Part shown: positions 1 through 7,465 of the stretch, piece after piece
Numbering within the stretch: position 1 is the first letter of the stretch
Layout of the letters: the number at the start of each line of letters is the position of its first letter
Origin: Candidatus Nitrotoga sp. LAW
GTDB taxonomy: Bacteria; Pseudomonadota; Gammaproteobacteria; Burkholderiales; Gallionellaceae
NCBI GenBank assembly: GCA_003402315.1
Contig: QFXI01000016.1
Span: 115,526 to 179,525 of the forward strand
DNA length: 64,000 bases
Direction: 5' to 3'
The notes under the pieces: model-generated
What the model saw: the letters and a program-made list of their open reading frames with translations, nothing else
Database searches by the model: none
What the model was told of the DNA's origin: nothing
Program-made: the position numbers and the translations under genes

Positions 1-123
1 GAAGTAGGCCGTCTCCGGCTTGATGGTTTCGAGGATACGCCCAATGATCTCACCGGCCTTTCCGCTTTTAACGAGAGAATTGAAAGGCTCAAGTGGGAAT
101 TCGACCGTAAGTAACATTTTCAT
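1..123 (-). CDS. Small conserved protein of unknown function, N-terminal 41 residues (runs off the window)
   Basis: Reading the minus strand, an ATG at 123 follows a good ribosome binding site (AAGGAG, complement of 132-137) at normal spacing. The frame stays open to the window edge. The visible residues start MKMLLTVEFPLEPFNSLVK and continue with GEIIGRILETIKPE. This resembles a family of roughly 100-residue ferredoxin-fold-like proteins that databases often label 'panthothenate synthetase' without good reason. The true function is unknown to me. The gene is incomplete, so nothing can be said about its C-terminus or downstream partners. Confidence 0.6.
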   Translation of the reverse strand, partial: MKMLLTVEFPLEPFNSLVKSGKAGEIIGRILETIKPETAYF

Positions 124-250
124 ATGATGATCTCCTTATTGTTGTGGCATTTATAGGCGGTGCCGCATACGCCTAACTTAATAATATACGGATCCACCGG
201 TCAGTACTATGGATAATAATGAAGCGTGTTATTTTTTATTAACAATTTGA

Positions 251-406
251 TTCTTAAGTGTTGTGATTCGCACAATTCCACTCTTGCTCGGACACAGCAG
301 CCTTCAAACAACGATGATTTACACACATGTCCTTGAGGTGACTAAACGGGTAACGAGCCCATTCGATAATCTTTCAAGAAAAATGGTGGCGGCTTTGGGG
401 GTTTAA
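251..406 (+). pseudogene. C-terminal remnant of a tyrosine recombinase (integron-integrase type)
   Basis: An open stretch after an in-frame TGA (248-250) translates to a typical tyrosine recombinase C-terminus. It has LGHSSLQTTMIYTHVL with the catalytic His (box II region) and the nucleophilic Tyr of the IYTHV motif, then TKRVTSPFDNL and a stop at 404-406. A VTSPxDxL tail after YTHVL is, as I recall, typical of integron-type integrases. Upstream of the TGA the same frame gives no recombinase-like sequence. The N-terminal domain and the first catalytic Arg are gone, so the protein cannot be functional. It marks an old site of recombinase-driven acquisition next to the decayed toxin-antitoxin pair. 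Confidence 0.75.
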
Positions 407-779
407 ACGGCCACTCACCATTTAGGCCGTCACCGGCGGGTTTGGGTCGGCTGCTGCCCATCGCAGCTTGGGGAAGCGGTCACTCAACTCGGCACCGTCC
501 AGCCAGTGTCGGCAAGCTGCATGACACCTGCCATTCGCCAGTGCCCTCCTCAACGGCAGCAAAGGCCGATAAGAAGCCATTCATTTGGGTATTGGTGAGT
601 ATCTCAACTGCTCAAGGTAGCCAAAAGCTGCACTTGATAATGGCAACAACAGTACCTAATCCTGACTATTGATAGCAACGCTTATCGTTAGTTTGCTTTT
701 CAGCATTTTTAATGCCCCATCAAACGTGTCCCTTTGCTATCCGTAAATTGGGCCAATGGCAAGAACCGATACCAATCCC
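407..779. other. Non-coding or decayed accessory DNA
   Basis: No convincing gene is seen here. A 76-codon plus-strand frame (442-672) has low-complexity, unrecognisable residues and no ribosome binding site, so I do not call it. The stretch lies between the integrase tail and the broken toxin gene and is probably remains of mobile DNA. I looked for an attC-like site. The short inverted repeat AACGcttatCGTT at about 675-687 is the only candidate, and it does not have convincing attC boxes. Confidence 0.5.
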
Positions 780-1078
780 TTAAGAAAAATAATCTGCGTC
801 AATATCTCGGGCATGGTGCAACATCCGAACAACCAGCAGGCCATCCTTATCTAGCATGTAAAAAATAATATATGGCGTGCGTGTAGGAAAGCTGCGCAGC
901 CCGTCTGCCAATTCTGGACGCGCCTTACCCATCTCTGGCTGAGTAGCCAACAGTGAAACTGTTGATTAAATGGAGTCCAAAGATTCATCTGCTGCAACCA
1001 GATTTTCTTCCGCTATGATCAACCATAGCGCCAGCAGATCCGCATCTACTGAATTGTTAAAGCGGGATGCGAAGCATC
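780..1078 (-). pseudogene. ParE/RelE-family toxin, inactivated by a frameshift and a nonsense codon
   Basis: The minus strand encodes a clear ParE/RelE-type toxin if two lesions are ignored. An ATG at 1078 overlaps the antitoxin stop (TGATG) and gives MLRIPL, then a TAA. Removing one T from the run there restores NNSVDADLLALWLIIAEEN and a continuing frame. A second lesion is an in-frame TAA at 966-968, after the residues ADESLDSI. The frame then resumes with STVSLLATQPEMGKARPEL, RSFPTRTPYIIFY and LLVVRMLHHARDID, the usual ParE C-terminal strands, and stops at 780-782. The family normally has 95-100 residues, which this would match. With two independent lesions it should make no toxin. A sequencing error could explain one lesion but hardly both. 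Confidence 0.85.
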
Positions 1079-1352
1079 AAGCAGCAGCCTTGCGAGTTTT
1101 CAGTAACTGGCGACCTTGTTTCTTCAGGTTGGCAAAATCAATTTCCTTTGCCAAATCGTTTTTTGCATCGTTCAAACCCTTGGCAATATCTTGGCAAAGG
1201 CTGTCGAGTTTCGCTGTTTTGACCTGTTCATAGGCTTCGAATAGTCGCAACGCCTCACGAATGACTTCGCTTGCCGAACCATACTTGCCAGACTCAACGC
1301 GCTGACGAACACGTGCCTCTAATTCAGGTGGCAAAGATACGTTTATAGACAC
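1077..1352 (-). CDS. ParD-like antitoxin (ribbon-helix-helix)
   Basis: A 91-residue protein beginning MSINVSLPPELEARVRQRV, then GSASEVIREALRLFEAYE. This is the ribbon-helix-helix DNA-binding region of ParD/CopG-type antitoxins, with a charged C-terminal half (about residues 50-91) that would wrap the toxin. In intact systems the antitoxin binds its own promoter and neutralises ParE, a gyrase poison. Here the downstream toxin frame overlaps by the classic TGATG but is dead (see 780-1078), so this is an orphan antitoxin. It may persist by chance, as a local repressor, or as an anti-addiction gene against related toxins. The family call is strong and the cellular role is inference. Confidence 0.85.
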   Translation of the reverse strand: MSINVSLPPELEARVRQRVESGKYGSASEVIREALRLFEAYEQVKTAKLDSLCQDIAKGLNDAKNDLAKEIDFANLKKQGRQLLKTRKAAA

Positions 1353-1522
1353 GACAATTCTCCGAAATAAATGGTTAGCGATATTTAATATGTTTAAAAT
1401 AATATACTTCCCGCTTTACGCTGTACATCATGGATTCTCAACTCCCTTAAGGCTAGCGCAATGTACGCAGCGGAAAGAGTCGCAAGCTATTATGATTTCC
1501 CGGTTTCTGATAAGGTGAATAA

Positions 1523-2803
1523 ATGAATATTAATTCCCCCGGAAATAATTTCGATAAGCTTGATCCACACTTGTTGGGTGAGCGGCTAAGGTCGGTGCGG
1601 GCGCGTACAGAGGCTCTCTGCGCTCCTTTGGAAAAAGAGGATTACTGTATTCAAGGCATGCTTGATGTCAGCCCGCCAAAATGGCATTTGGCTCATACCA
1701 CATGGTTTTTTGAAACCTTTGTTTTATTGCCTTTCGCGCAAAATTATCTGGTTTTTCATCAAGCCTACGGATACCTGTTTAACTCTTATTACGAAACGGT
1801 TGGTACTTTCTTTCCCAGGTCTCAGCGTGGGCTCTTGTCTCGTCCAACCGTAGCCGAGGTTTATAACTATCGCAGCCACGTGAACGCCGCACTTGATCAA
1901 ATGTTGGATAATTTTAGCGGGCAGAATTGGCAAGAGATTGCTGAACGAATTTTCTTGGGTATTGAGCATGAAACTCAGCATCAAGAGCTTTTACTGATGG
2001 ATGTGAAATACAATTTCTTCATTAACCCCCTGAAGCCGGCCTATCTTGGTCAGCTTCCAATTTTATGCCCAGAGCCACCACCATTGGCCTGGATGGAATA
2101 CGGTGGCGGTATTGTCGAGATTGGGCATGATGACCAAGGTTTTTCTTTTGACAACGAAAGGCCTCGTCACAAAACTTTTCTCAGAGACTTTCGCTTGGGC
2201 ACAAGGCTAATCACCAATGCAGAATATTTATCTTTCATCGCCGATAAAAGTTATCAACGGCCCGAACTTTGGCTCTCTGACGGCTGGCGCATTGTCAACG
2301 AGCAGGGATGGCAAGCTCCGCTGTATTGGACAAATGAAGGGGATAACTGGTTGTTAACGGGACTGGCGGGCCAGCACCTTATCGACCTGAATGAACCAGT
2401 AGCACACCTGAGCTACTATGAAGCCGATGCTTTCGCGCGATGGTCTGGCAAGCGGCTACCTACCGAGTGCGAATGGGAATACGCCGCTGCCAAGTTGCCG
2501 ATAGAAGGGAATTTTCTTGATTCCGGGCGCTTCCATCCAGATGGCGCTCGATGTTCTGGTCTGACCCAGCTTTACGGTGATCTTTGGGAGTGGACTCAAA
2601 GCCCATATCAACCTTATCCGGGCTTTCGCTCTCTGCCCGGCGCATTGGGTGAATACAACGGTAAATTCATGTGTAACCAGATGGTGCTGCGTGGTGGGTC
2701 ATGCGCAACAGCAAAAGATCATATCAGGGCAAGCTATCGAAATTTCTTTCCACCAGGGAGTCGTTGGGTATTCTCAGGTTTACGTTTGGCGGAGGATTTG
2801 TAA
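1523..2803 (+). CDS. egtB: Ergothioneine biosynthesis sulfoxide synthase EgtB
   Basis: A 426-residue non-haem iron enzyme that joins hercynine to a cysteine-type thiol and oxidises it, in cytosolic ergothioneine synthesis. The N-terminal DinB-like domain has WHLAHTTWFFE (His55, His58) and the iron-binding HETQHQE (His149, His153, HX3HXE). The C-terminal formylglycine-generating-enzyme-like fold has RLPTECEWEYAAA near residue 315 and ends with a conserved RGGS and the GLRLAEDL tail. Length is normal for EgtB. It starts at an ATG preceded by AAGGTG. Its stop overlaps the egtD start by one base (TAATG), so the two are translationally coupled. No egtA, egtC or egtE is visible nearby. The usual two-gene proteobacterial arrangement suggests cysteine may be the thiol donor, but this cannot be settled from sequence. 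Confidence 0.93.
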   Translation: MNINSPGNNFDKLDPHLLGERLRSVRARTEALCAPLEKEDYCIQGMLDVSPPKWHLAHTTWFFETFVLLPFAQNYLVFHQAYGYLFNSYYETVGTFFPRSQRGLLSRPTVAEVYNYRSHVNAALDQMLDNFSGQNWQEIAERIFLGIEHETQHQELLLMDVKYNFFINPLKPAYLGQLPILCPEPPPLAWMEYGGGIVEIGHDDQGFSFDNERPRHKTFLRDFRLGTRLITNAEYLSFIADKSYQRPELWLSDGWRIVNEQGWQAPLYWTNEGDNWLLTGLAGQHLIDLNEPVAHLSYYEADAFARWSGKRLPTECEWEYAAAKLPIEGNFLDSGRFHPDGARCSGLTQLYGDLWEWTQSPYQPYPGFRSLPGALGEYNGKFMCNQMVLRGGSCATAKDHIRASYRNFFPPGSRWVFSGLRLAEDL

Positions 2804-3768
2804 TGCAAACGGAATACCCAAAAGTTCCAGTAGGCATTGTAAATAGTGAGGGCTTTCGGTTAGATGTTTGTGCCGGTCTGCGCCAGCGGCAGCGTTCAAT
2901 TCCACCTAAATATTTTTACGATGCGCAAGGATCAGCCCTATTTGGGCAAATATGTGAAACTGCTGAATATTATCTGACTCGTACTGAAACGGCCATTTTA
3001 GACCAGTATAGTGCTGAGATGATGGGCCTCATCAGCCAACCTTGCGCCCTTGTCGAATTTGGTTGCGGCAGCGCCGTGAAGACACCATTGCTTTTGCGTC
3101 ATATGGATTCTTCGGCAATCTGTGTGCTTATCGATATTTGTAAACCGCAGTTAGAACAAACTGAAGCACGCTTGGCCGCGCAGTTTCCTAACATTAAAAT
3201 ATTAGCCGTGTGTGCGGATTACACTCAGCTTCAAGCCCTGCCTTTGCCCATATCAAGTAGTTTACGCCCAGTAATTTTCTTTCCCGGTTCTACTATCGGC
3301 AATTACACACCTGAAGAAGCACAACAGCTCTTGCACAAAGCAGCCAAATTAATCGGGCCCAATGGCTCAATACTGATAGGCGTAGATTGCAAAAAAGAGC
3401 CAGTAATTCTCAATGCCGCCTATAACGATAAGGCGGGTTTGACCAAGGCTTTTAACCTCAATTTACTTGCACGAATGGAGCGAGAGCTTGGAGCCAAGCT
3501 CGAACCGGATGGATTCGCCCATTATGCCTATTACAACCCGGTGCCAGGCCGCGTTGAGATGCACCTGGTTAGCCGCTTTGATCAAGTTATCCGCATATCA
3601 GGAGAGGAATTTTGGATAGGGGAGGGGGAGTCTATCCAGACAGAAAATTCCTATAAATATCGGCCTGATGAATTTCAGGATCTGGCGAAAAGCGCGGGCT
3701 GGGATACAGAAATGGTTTGGACTGATGCTGATAAATTTTTCAGTATCCATTTGCTTCGAGTTTCATGA
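2803..3768 (+). CDS. egtD: L-histidine N-alpha-methyltransferase EgtD
   Basis: A 321-residue SAM-dependent methyltransferase that trimethylates histidine to hercynine, the substrate of the EgtB encoded just upstream. The SAM-binding motif appears as EFGCGSAVKTPLLL around residue 85. The EgtD signatures PPKYFYDAQGSALF, FFPGSTIGNYTPEEA and the C-terminal SYKYRPDEF are present. I place the start at the ATG of the TAATG overlap, because a GGAGG ribosome binding site lies 8 bases upstream (2791-2795) inside the end of egtB. A longer frame opening at 2701 would run through egtB-coding sequence and lacks family resemblance. The pair should work as an operon for an antioxidant thiol. Confidence 0.93.
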   Translation: MQTEYPKVPVGIVNSEGFRLDVCAGLRQRQRSIPPKYFYDAQGSALFGQICETAEYYLTRTETAILDQYSAEMMGLISQPCALVEFGCGSAVKTPLLLRHMDSSAICVLIDICKPQLEQTEARLAAQFPNIKILAVCADYTQLQALPLPISSSLRPVIFFPGSTIGNYTPEEAQQLLHKAAKLIGPNGSILIGVDCKKEPVILNAAYNDKAGLTKAFNLNLLARMERELGAKLEPDGFAHYAYYNPVPGRVEMHLVSRFDQVIRISGEEFWIGEGESIQTENSYKYRPDEFQDLAKSAGWDTEMVWTDADKFFSIHLLRVS

Positions 3769-3806
3769 ATAATTACTGACAGGCTCGGCTGGAATTAGGG
3801 AGAAAA

Positions 3807-4061
3807 ATGCGCAAATTGAGTGGGTATGTCGAAATGGCTGCATCGGAATATTTGCAGGAAACGGGAAAAGCTGAATTGGATGCACATTGGATTGCCGAAT
3901 TTTTCCAGGACAATGGCGTGCAGGATGATTATCCCCAGCAAGATTTGATCGCTTTTTGCGCATTGGTGCAAAAAGCATTAACCATAAAATTCGAAAGAGC
4001 CCGCAAACAAACGCTTTTGCAATTGGATAAAGCGACCCGCCCTATCTCAAAGCCTCGCTGA
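3807..4061 (+). CDS. Small hypothetical protein downstream of egtBD
   Basis: An 84-residue soluble protein I do not recognise. It starts at an ATG with a good upstream GGGAG (3798-3802), 38 bases after the egtD stop, so it may be part of the same transcript. It is acidic in the first half (DAHWIAEFFQDNGVQDDYP) and basic at the C-terminus (KFERARKQTLLQLDKATR). It has no cysteines apart from one near the middle (IAFCALV), and no signal peptide or membrane segment. Composition and ribosome binding site support a real gene. No function can be assigned. Confidence 0.6.
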   Translation: MRKLSGYVEMAASEYLQETGKAELDAHWIAEFFQDNGVQDDYPQQDLIAFCALVQKALTIKFERARKQTLLQLDKATRPISKPR

Positions 4062-4129
4062 ATTGAATCAGCATGACGTTTAAATATAGGAGGTTTTGTT
4101 TAGTATAATAAAAAATTTGAGTGCTAAAT

Positions 4130-5023
4130 ATGTGGTTCAAGAACCTTCAGATATACCGCATCACCAACTGGAATGTCTCACCTGCTGAATTTGAAGCAGC
4201 ACTTTCAAAACATACTCTACATAGTTGTCTCAGCATGGAAATGCAAAGTCGTGGCTGGGTTTCTCCCAAAGCCGAGGATGGGCCTTTAGTGCATACTTTG
4301 GGGCAACAAACGCTAATCGCTTTGGGTGTGGAAAAAAAATTGCTCCCCGTTTCCGTTATCAATCAATTTGCGAAATTGCGTGCTGCTGAAATTGAAGAAC
4401 AGCAAGGATATAAGCCGGGCCGCAAACAAATGAAGGAAATAAAAGAGTTCGTAACTAGCGAGCTTCTGCCACGTGCATTTGCTCTCCGTCGCAAGACCTA
4501 TGCATGGATTGATCCAGTCAACGGTTGGTTTGTCATCGATACTTCTAATGCAGCAAAGGCCGATGAGTTGATTGAGTTGTTACATAAATCAATTGAGGGA
4601 TGTTCATTTGCCTTGGTTAAAACCCGGAAATCGCCCACTTCAGTTATGACCGAATGGCTTGCTGGAGATGATGTACCGGCTTCATTTACGATCGACCGCG
4701 ACTGTGAACTATGCGGCACGGGCGATGAAAAAGCGACAGTGCGTTATGTACGCCACGCTCTCGATTCAGCGGAAATAATCAGGCATGTCAAAGAGGGCAA
4801 AAAAGCAACACGGCTAGCCATGACATGGAGAGACAAAATCTCATTTACTTTGAATGAAAACATGCAGCTGAAACGCATTACTCCACTTGATTTTATCAAG
4901 GAACAAATTGATGCCAGTGAAGCAGACGATGTATTTGACACTGATTTTGCCATTATGACGGGTGAGCTACCGCACTTGTTGGCTGATCTTATGGATACAC
5001 TTGGTGGAGAGGAGCGAATCTGA
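4130..5023 (+). CDS. rdgC: Recombination-associated protein RdgC
   Basis: A 297-residue protein matching RdgC, which forms a ring-shaped dimer around DNA and restrains RecA. Family signatures include the start MWFKNLQIYR, then GWVSP, PVSVINQFAKLRAAEIEEQQGYKPGRKQ near residues 80-105, and the WIDP/FVIDTSNAAKADEL region. Residues about 240-262 (LAMTWRDKISFTLNENMQLKRI) are the expected C-terminal strand region. I choose the ATG at 4130 because the family begins MWFKNL. A GTG three codons upstream (4121) is possible. The ribosome binding site is weak, and an AGGAGG at 4088-4093 is too far away to serve. The gene stands alone between the egt cluster and a secreted protein. Confidence 0.93.
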   Translation: MWFKNLQIYRITNWNVSPAEFEAALSKHTLHSCLSMEMQSRGWVSPKAEDGPLVHTLGQQTLIALGVEKKLLPVSVINQFAKLRAAEIEEQQGYKPGRKQMKEIKEFVTSELLPRAFALRRKTYAWIDPVNGWFVIDTSNAAKADELIELLHKSIEGCSFALVKTRKSPTSVMTEWLAGDDVPASFTIDRDCELCGTGDEKATVRYVRHALDSAEIIRHVKEGKKATRLAMTWRDKISFTLNENMQLKRITPLDFIKEQIDASEADDVFDTDFAIMTGELPHLLADLMDTLGGEERI

Positions 5024-5149
5024 GTTAGGCTGGCCGCTACGCAAAGCGTTAAGTTTCAAATCACCGTATGAAGTATCATCCGGGATGGAGATGCGCTACA
5101 CCAAGCTATCATGGTTGTTGCACTTTAAACTTGAATCCGTTACATATTT

Positions 5150-5812
5150 ATGAATAATTCGATATCCCATTTATGGCCCGCATTGCTGCTGGCCGCTTAT
5201 ACAAACCTTGCTCTTGGCGCAGATACGGCCTCAGCGCCAGCCACATCCGCTGTACCTCAAGTCTCCGCACCTACCGCTCTGCCATCTCTAATCGCACGCC
5301 GCCAAGCCAGACGCGCAGCTCCCGATGCAGTAATCAGTTTAAAAAACCCTTCGTTCAACCCTGACCAGCAAGGCAAGATGAGTGCTTGGACAGCGATTGA
5401 GCATGGTTCAGGCAACTCTTATACCTTTGTAGCCGATCCAGAAAATGCACTTTCCATTCCGGGTAGTGCGCGGATTAGGCGCCATGGCCCTGAACCTTAT
5501 GGTTTGCTCCAACAATCGATCGGCGTCCATCCCTCATGGCACAACAAGACAGTGCGGCTTTCTGGCTCACTTAGGGGCGTAGATATAAGCGGCGCTGGCG
5601 GCGCACTCGTCCTTCGTGCAGATGACGGGAGTGGCCAGATTCTGGCCTGGAATTTCATGCAAAATGACCGCGTGAAAGGCACACAAGACTGGAAGCGATA
5701 CACCATCGAACTCAAGATACCGCCTTCCGCCTATTCTCTAATAGCTGGCGTAATGCTGGAAGATGGCGGAACATTGTGGGCGGATAACCTGGCGATCGAA
5801 TTGATCGATTAA
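5150..5812 (+). CDS. Exported protein with a carbohydrate-binding-module-like domain, function unknown
   Basis: A 220-residue protein with an N-terminal signal peptide (hydrophobic WPALLLAAYTNLALGA, likely cleaved after Ala23 or Ala24) and an Ala/Pro/Ser-rich linker to about residue 55. A C-terminal domain of about 160 residues looks like a jelly-roll carbohydrate-binding-type sandwich: WTAIEHGSGNSYTF, KTVRLSGSLRG, KRYTIELKIPPSAYSLIAG and LWADNLAIELID. Such domains are common on periplasmic or regulatory proteins of proteobacteria. I do not know a specific role. There is no obvious ribosome binding site in front of the ATG, so the start is less certain. It is convergent with ispH, with about 110 bases between the two stops. 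Confidence 0.7.
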   Translation: MNNSISHLWPALLLAAYTNLALGADTASAPATSAVPQVSAPTALPSLIARRQARRAAPDAVISLKNPSFNPDQQGKMSAWTAIEHGSGNSYTFVADPENALSIPGSARIRRHGPEPYGLLQQSIGVHPSWHNKTVRLSGSLRGVDISGAGGALVLRADDGSGQILAWNFMQNDRVKGTQDWKRYTIELKIPPSAYSLIAGVMLEDGGTLWADNLAIELID

Positions 5813-5920
5813 AGTACGGTACTCCCGCAGCATTCTGGCGGTGGCAGGCGGAATTTGCTTAATATGGAACCCGTTAGCACACCGCGACTAAAGGGCACCT
5901 CTAAATATCTGGTAGTTTAG

Positions 5921-6841
5921 TCAGGCAAGCACTTTGGGGATTGGGAATACCACATTTTCACTAATGCCATCCAATTCACGCACACTCTCTGCACCCAGTT
6001 CTTGTAATCGTGCAATCACGTCCTGCACCAACACTTCCGGGGCGGAAGCTCCGGCTGAAATACCGACATGCAATTTTCCGGTCAGCCATTCTACTTTCAA
6101 CTCACTTGCATTATCAACAAGATAGGCAGGAATATTCATGTTGTGCGCCACTTCGCGCAAGCGGTTGGAATTAGAGCTGCTGGGTGACCCCACCACGATT
6201 ACTACGTCGCACTGGCTGGCCAGATGTTTGACCGAATCCTGACGGTTCTGCGTTGCATAGCAAATGTCATTCTTACTTGGGCCTATAATGCCCGGAAAAC
6301 GTGTTTTAAGAACTGAGATGATGGCAGCGGTATCATCCACGGACAGGGTAGTCTGGGTGACAAAGGCGACATTAGTTGGGTCTCTCACATCCAGAAGCTG
6401 CGCGTCTGCGGGTGACTCCACCAGATACATGTTACCGTCGCCCTGTCCCATTGTGCCTTCCACTTCGGGATGCCCAGCATGCCCTATCATAATAATTTCC
6501 TTGCCCCGCTCGCGCAGGCGCGCAACTTCGCTATGCACCTTGGTTACCAGCGGGCAAGTTGCGTCGAATACCGTAAACCCGCGTACTTTCGCTTCGTTTC
6601 GTATCGCTTGCGATACGCCATGTGCGCTGAAAATGAGGATGCTGCCCGGCGGCACATCGGCTAAATTATCAATGAACACTGCGCCTTTTTTGCGCAAGTT
6701 AGCAACCACAAACTCGTTGTGTACCACTTCGTGGCGCACATAAATTGGGGCACCATGCAGAGCCAACGCACGCTCGACCATTTCGATGGCCCGATCAACG
6801 CCAGCACAAAAGCCACGGGGATTGGCGAGTAATAGTTCCAT
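5921..6841 (-). CDS. ispH: 4-hydroxy-3-methylbut-2-enyl diphosphate reductase IspH
   Basis: The last enzyme of the MEP isoprenoid pathway. It reduces HMBPP to IPP and DMAPP with a 4Fe-4S cluster. The three cluster cysteines are present in [18 protein letters not shown] (Cys12), [12 protein letters not shown] and [11 protein letters not shown]. The [11 protein letters not shown] motif and [11 protein letters not shown] are also standard. The length of 306 residues is normal. It is the last gene of the minus-strand ribF-ileS-lspA-ispH cluster, 99 bases after lspA. The same genome segment carries dxs and ispA, so several steps of one pathway are close together. Confidence 0.95.
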   Translation of the reverse strand: MELLLANPRGFCAGVDRAIEMVERALALHGAPIYVRHEVVHNEFVVANLRKKGAVFIDNLADVPPGSILIFSAHGVSQAIRNEAKVRGFTVFDATCPLVTKVHSEVARLRERGKEIIMIGHAGHPEVEGTMGQGDGNMYLVESPADAQLLDVRDPTNVAFVTQTTLSVDDTAAIISVLKTRFPGIIGPSKNDICYATQNRQDSVKHLASQCDVVIVVGSPSSSNSNRLREVAHNMNIPAYLVDNASELKVEWLTGKLHVGISAGASAPEVLVQDVIARLQELGAESVRELDGISENVVFPIPKVLA

Positions 6842-6940
6842 TTTATCTCTTCAATAAATAATAAATGTCTTTAAAAAGATCAGATTTATTGCTTGCATAT
6901 CAAATATATTTTGATAATCCTGTGAAGGCAGAAACACATC

Positions 6941-7426
6941 CTATGTTTTTTTTGCAAAACTTTCCCACAGTAATAAGCCCGCACCACAGGTAACTGCTGA
7001 ATCTGCAATGTTAAATGCAGGAAAGTGATAAGTGTTCCAATAAAAATCCAGGAAATCCACCACATAGCCGTAAGCAGCACGGTCTATCAGGTTACCCAGT
7101 GCACCACCTAATATTAATGTCAGGGCAAAACAAAACAATTTCTCTTGCTTATGCTTGCGCAGTAACAAAATTATCCATACCGAAGCAGTCGCGGCGACGG
7201 CGCTGAATAACCAACGTTGCCAGCCTCCCGCATTACTGAGAAAGCTAAACGCCGCACCACTGTTGTGCACAAGTACCAAGTTAAAAAAATCTGTCACCGC
7301 CACACTCTCGCCATAGACAAAATTCTGGCTTATCCACAGCTTGGTGATCTGATCGAGAACGATTATTACTGTTGCCAAGCTTAACCAATGTTTCAATCCT
7401 GCACCTCTCCCATCCGGCTTCGTCAT
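6941..7426 (-). CDS. lspA: Lipoprotein signal peptidase LspA
   Basis: A 161-residue inner-membrane aspartyl protease (signal peptidase II) that cuts the signal peptides of diacylglyceryl-modified prolipoproteins. It has four hydrophobic segments and both catalytic aspartates in GGALGNLIDR and FNIADSAV. The N-terminal motif LDQITKLW and the NSGAAFSFL box are typical. It lies 39 bases downstream of ileS, in the usual proteobacterial order. Substrates in this window would include the NodT-like efflux lipoprotein and MlaA. Confidence 0.95.
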   Translation of the reverse strand: MTKPDGRGAGLKHWLSLATVIIVLDQITKLWISQNFVYGESVAVTDFFNLVLVHNSGAAFSFLSNAGGWQRWLFSAVAATASVWIILLLRKHKQEKLFCFALTLILGGALGNLIDRAAYGYVVDFLDFYWNTYHFPAFNIADSAVTCGAGLLLWESFAKKT

Positions 7427-7465
7427 TCTTTTCCCGTAAGAGATAAAGAGGGATTAAATCTTTGT

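Noticed and set aside
442..672. 76-codon plus-strand frame
   Set aside because: Low-complexity product, no ribosome binding site, no family resemblance. It lies in decayed DNA between the integrase tail and dead toxin.
675..687. AACG...CGTT repeat as an integron attC site
   Set aside because: Too short and without the paired boxes of attC; a chance palindrome is more likely.
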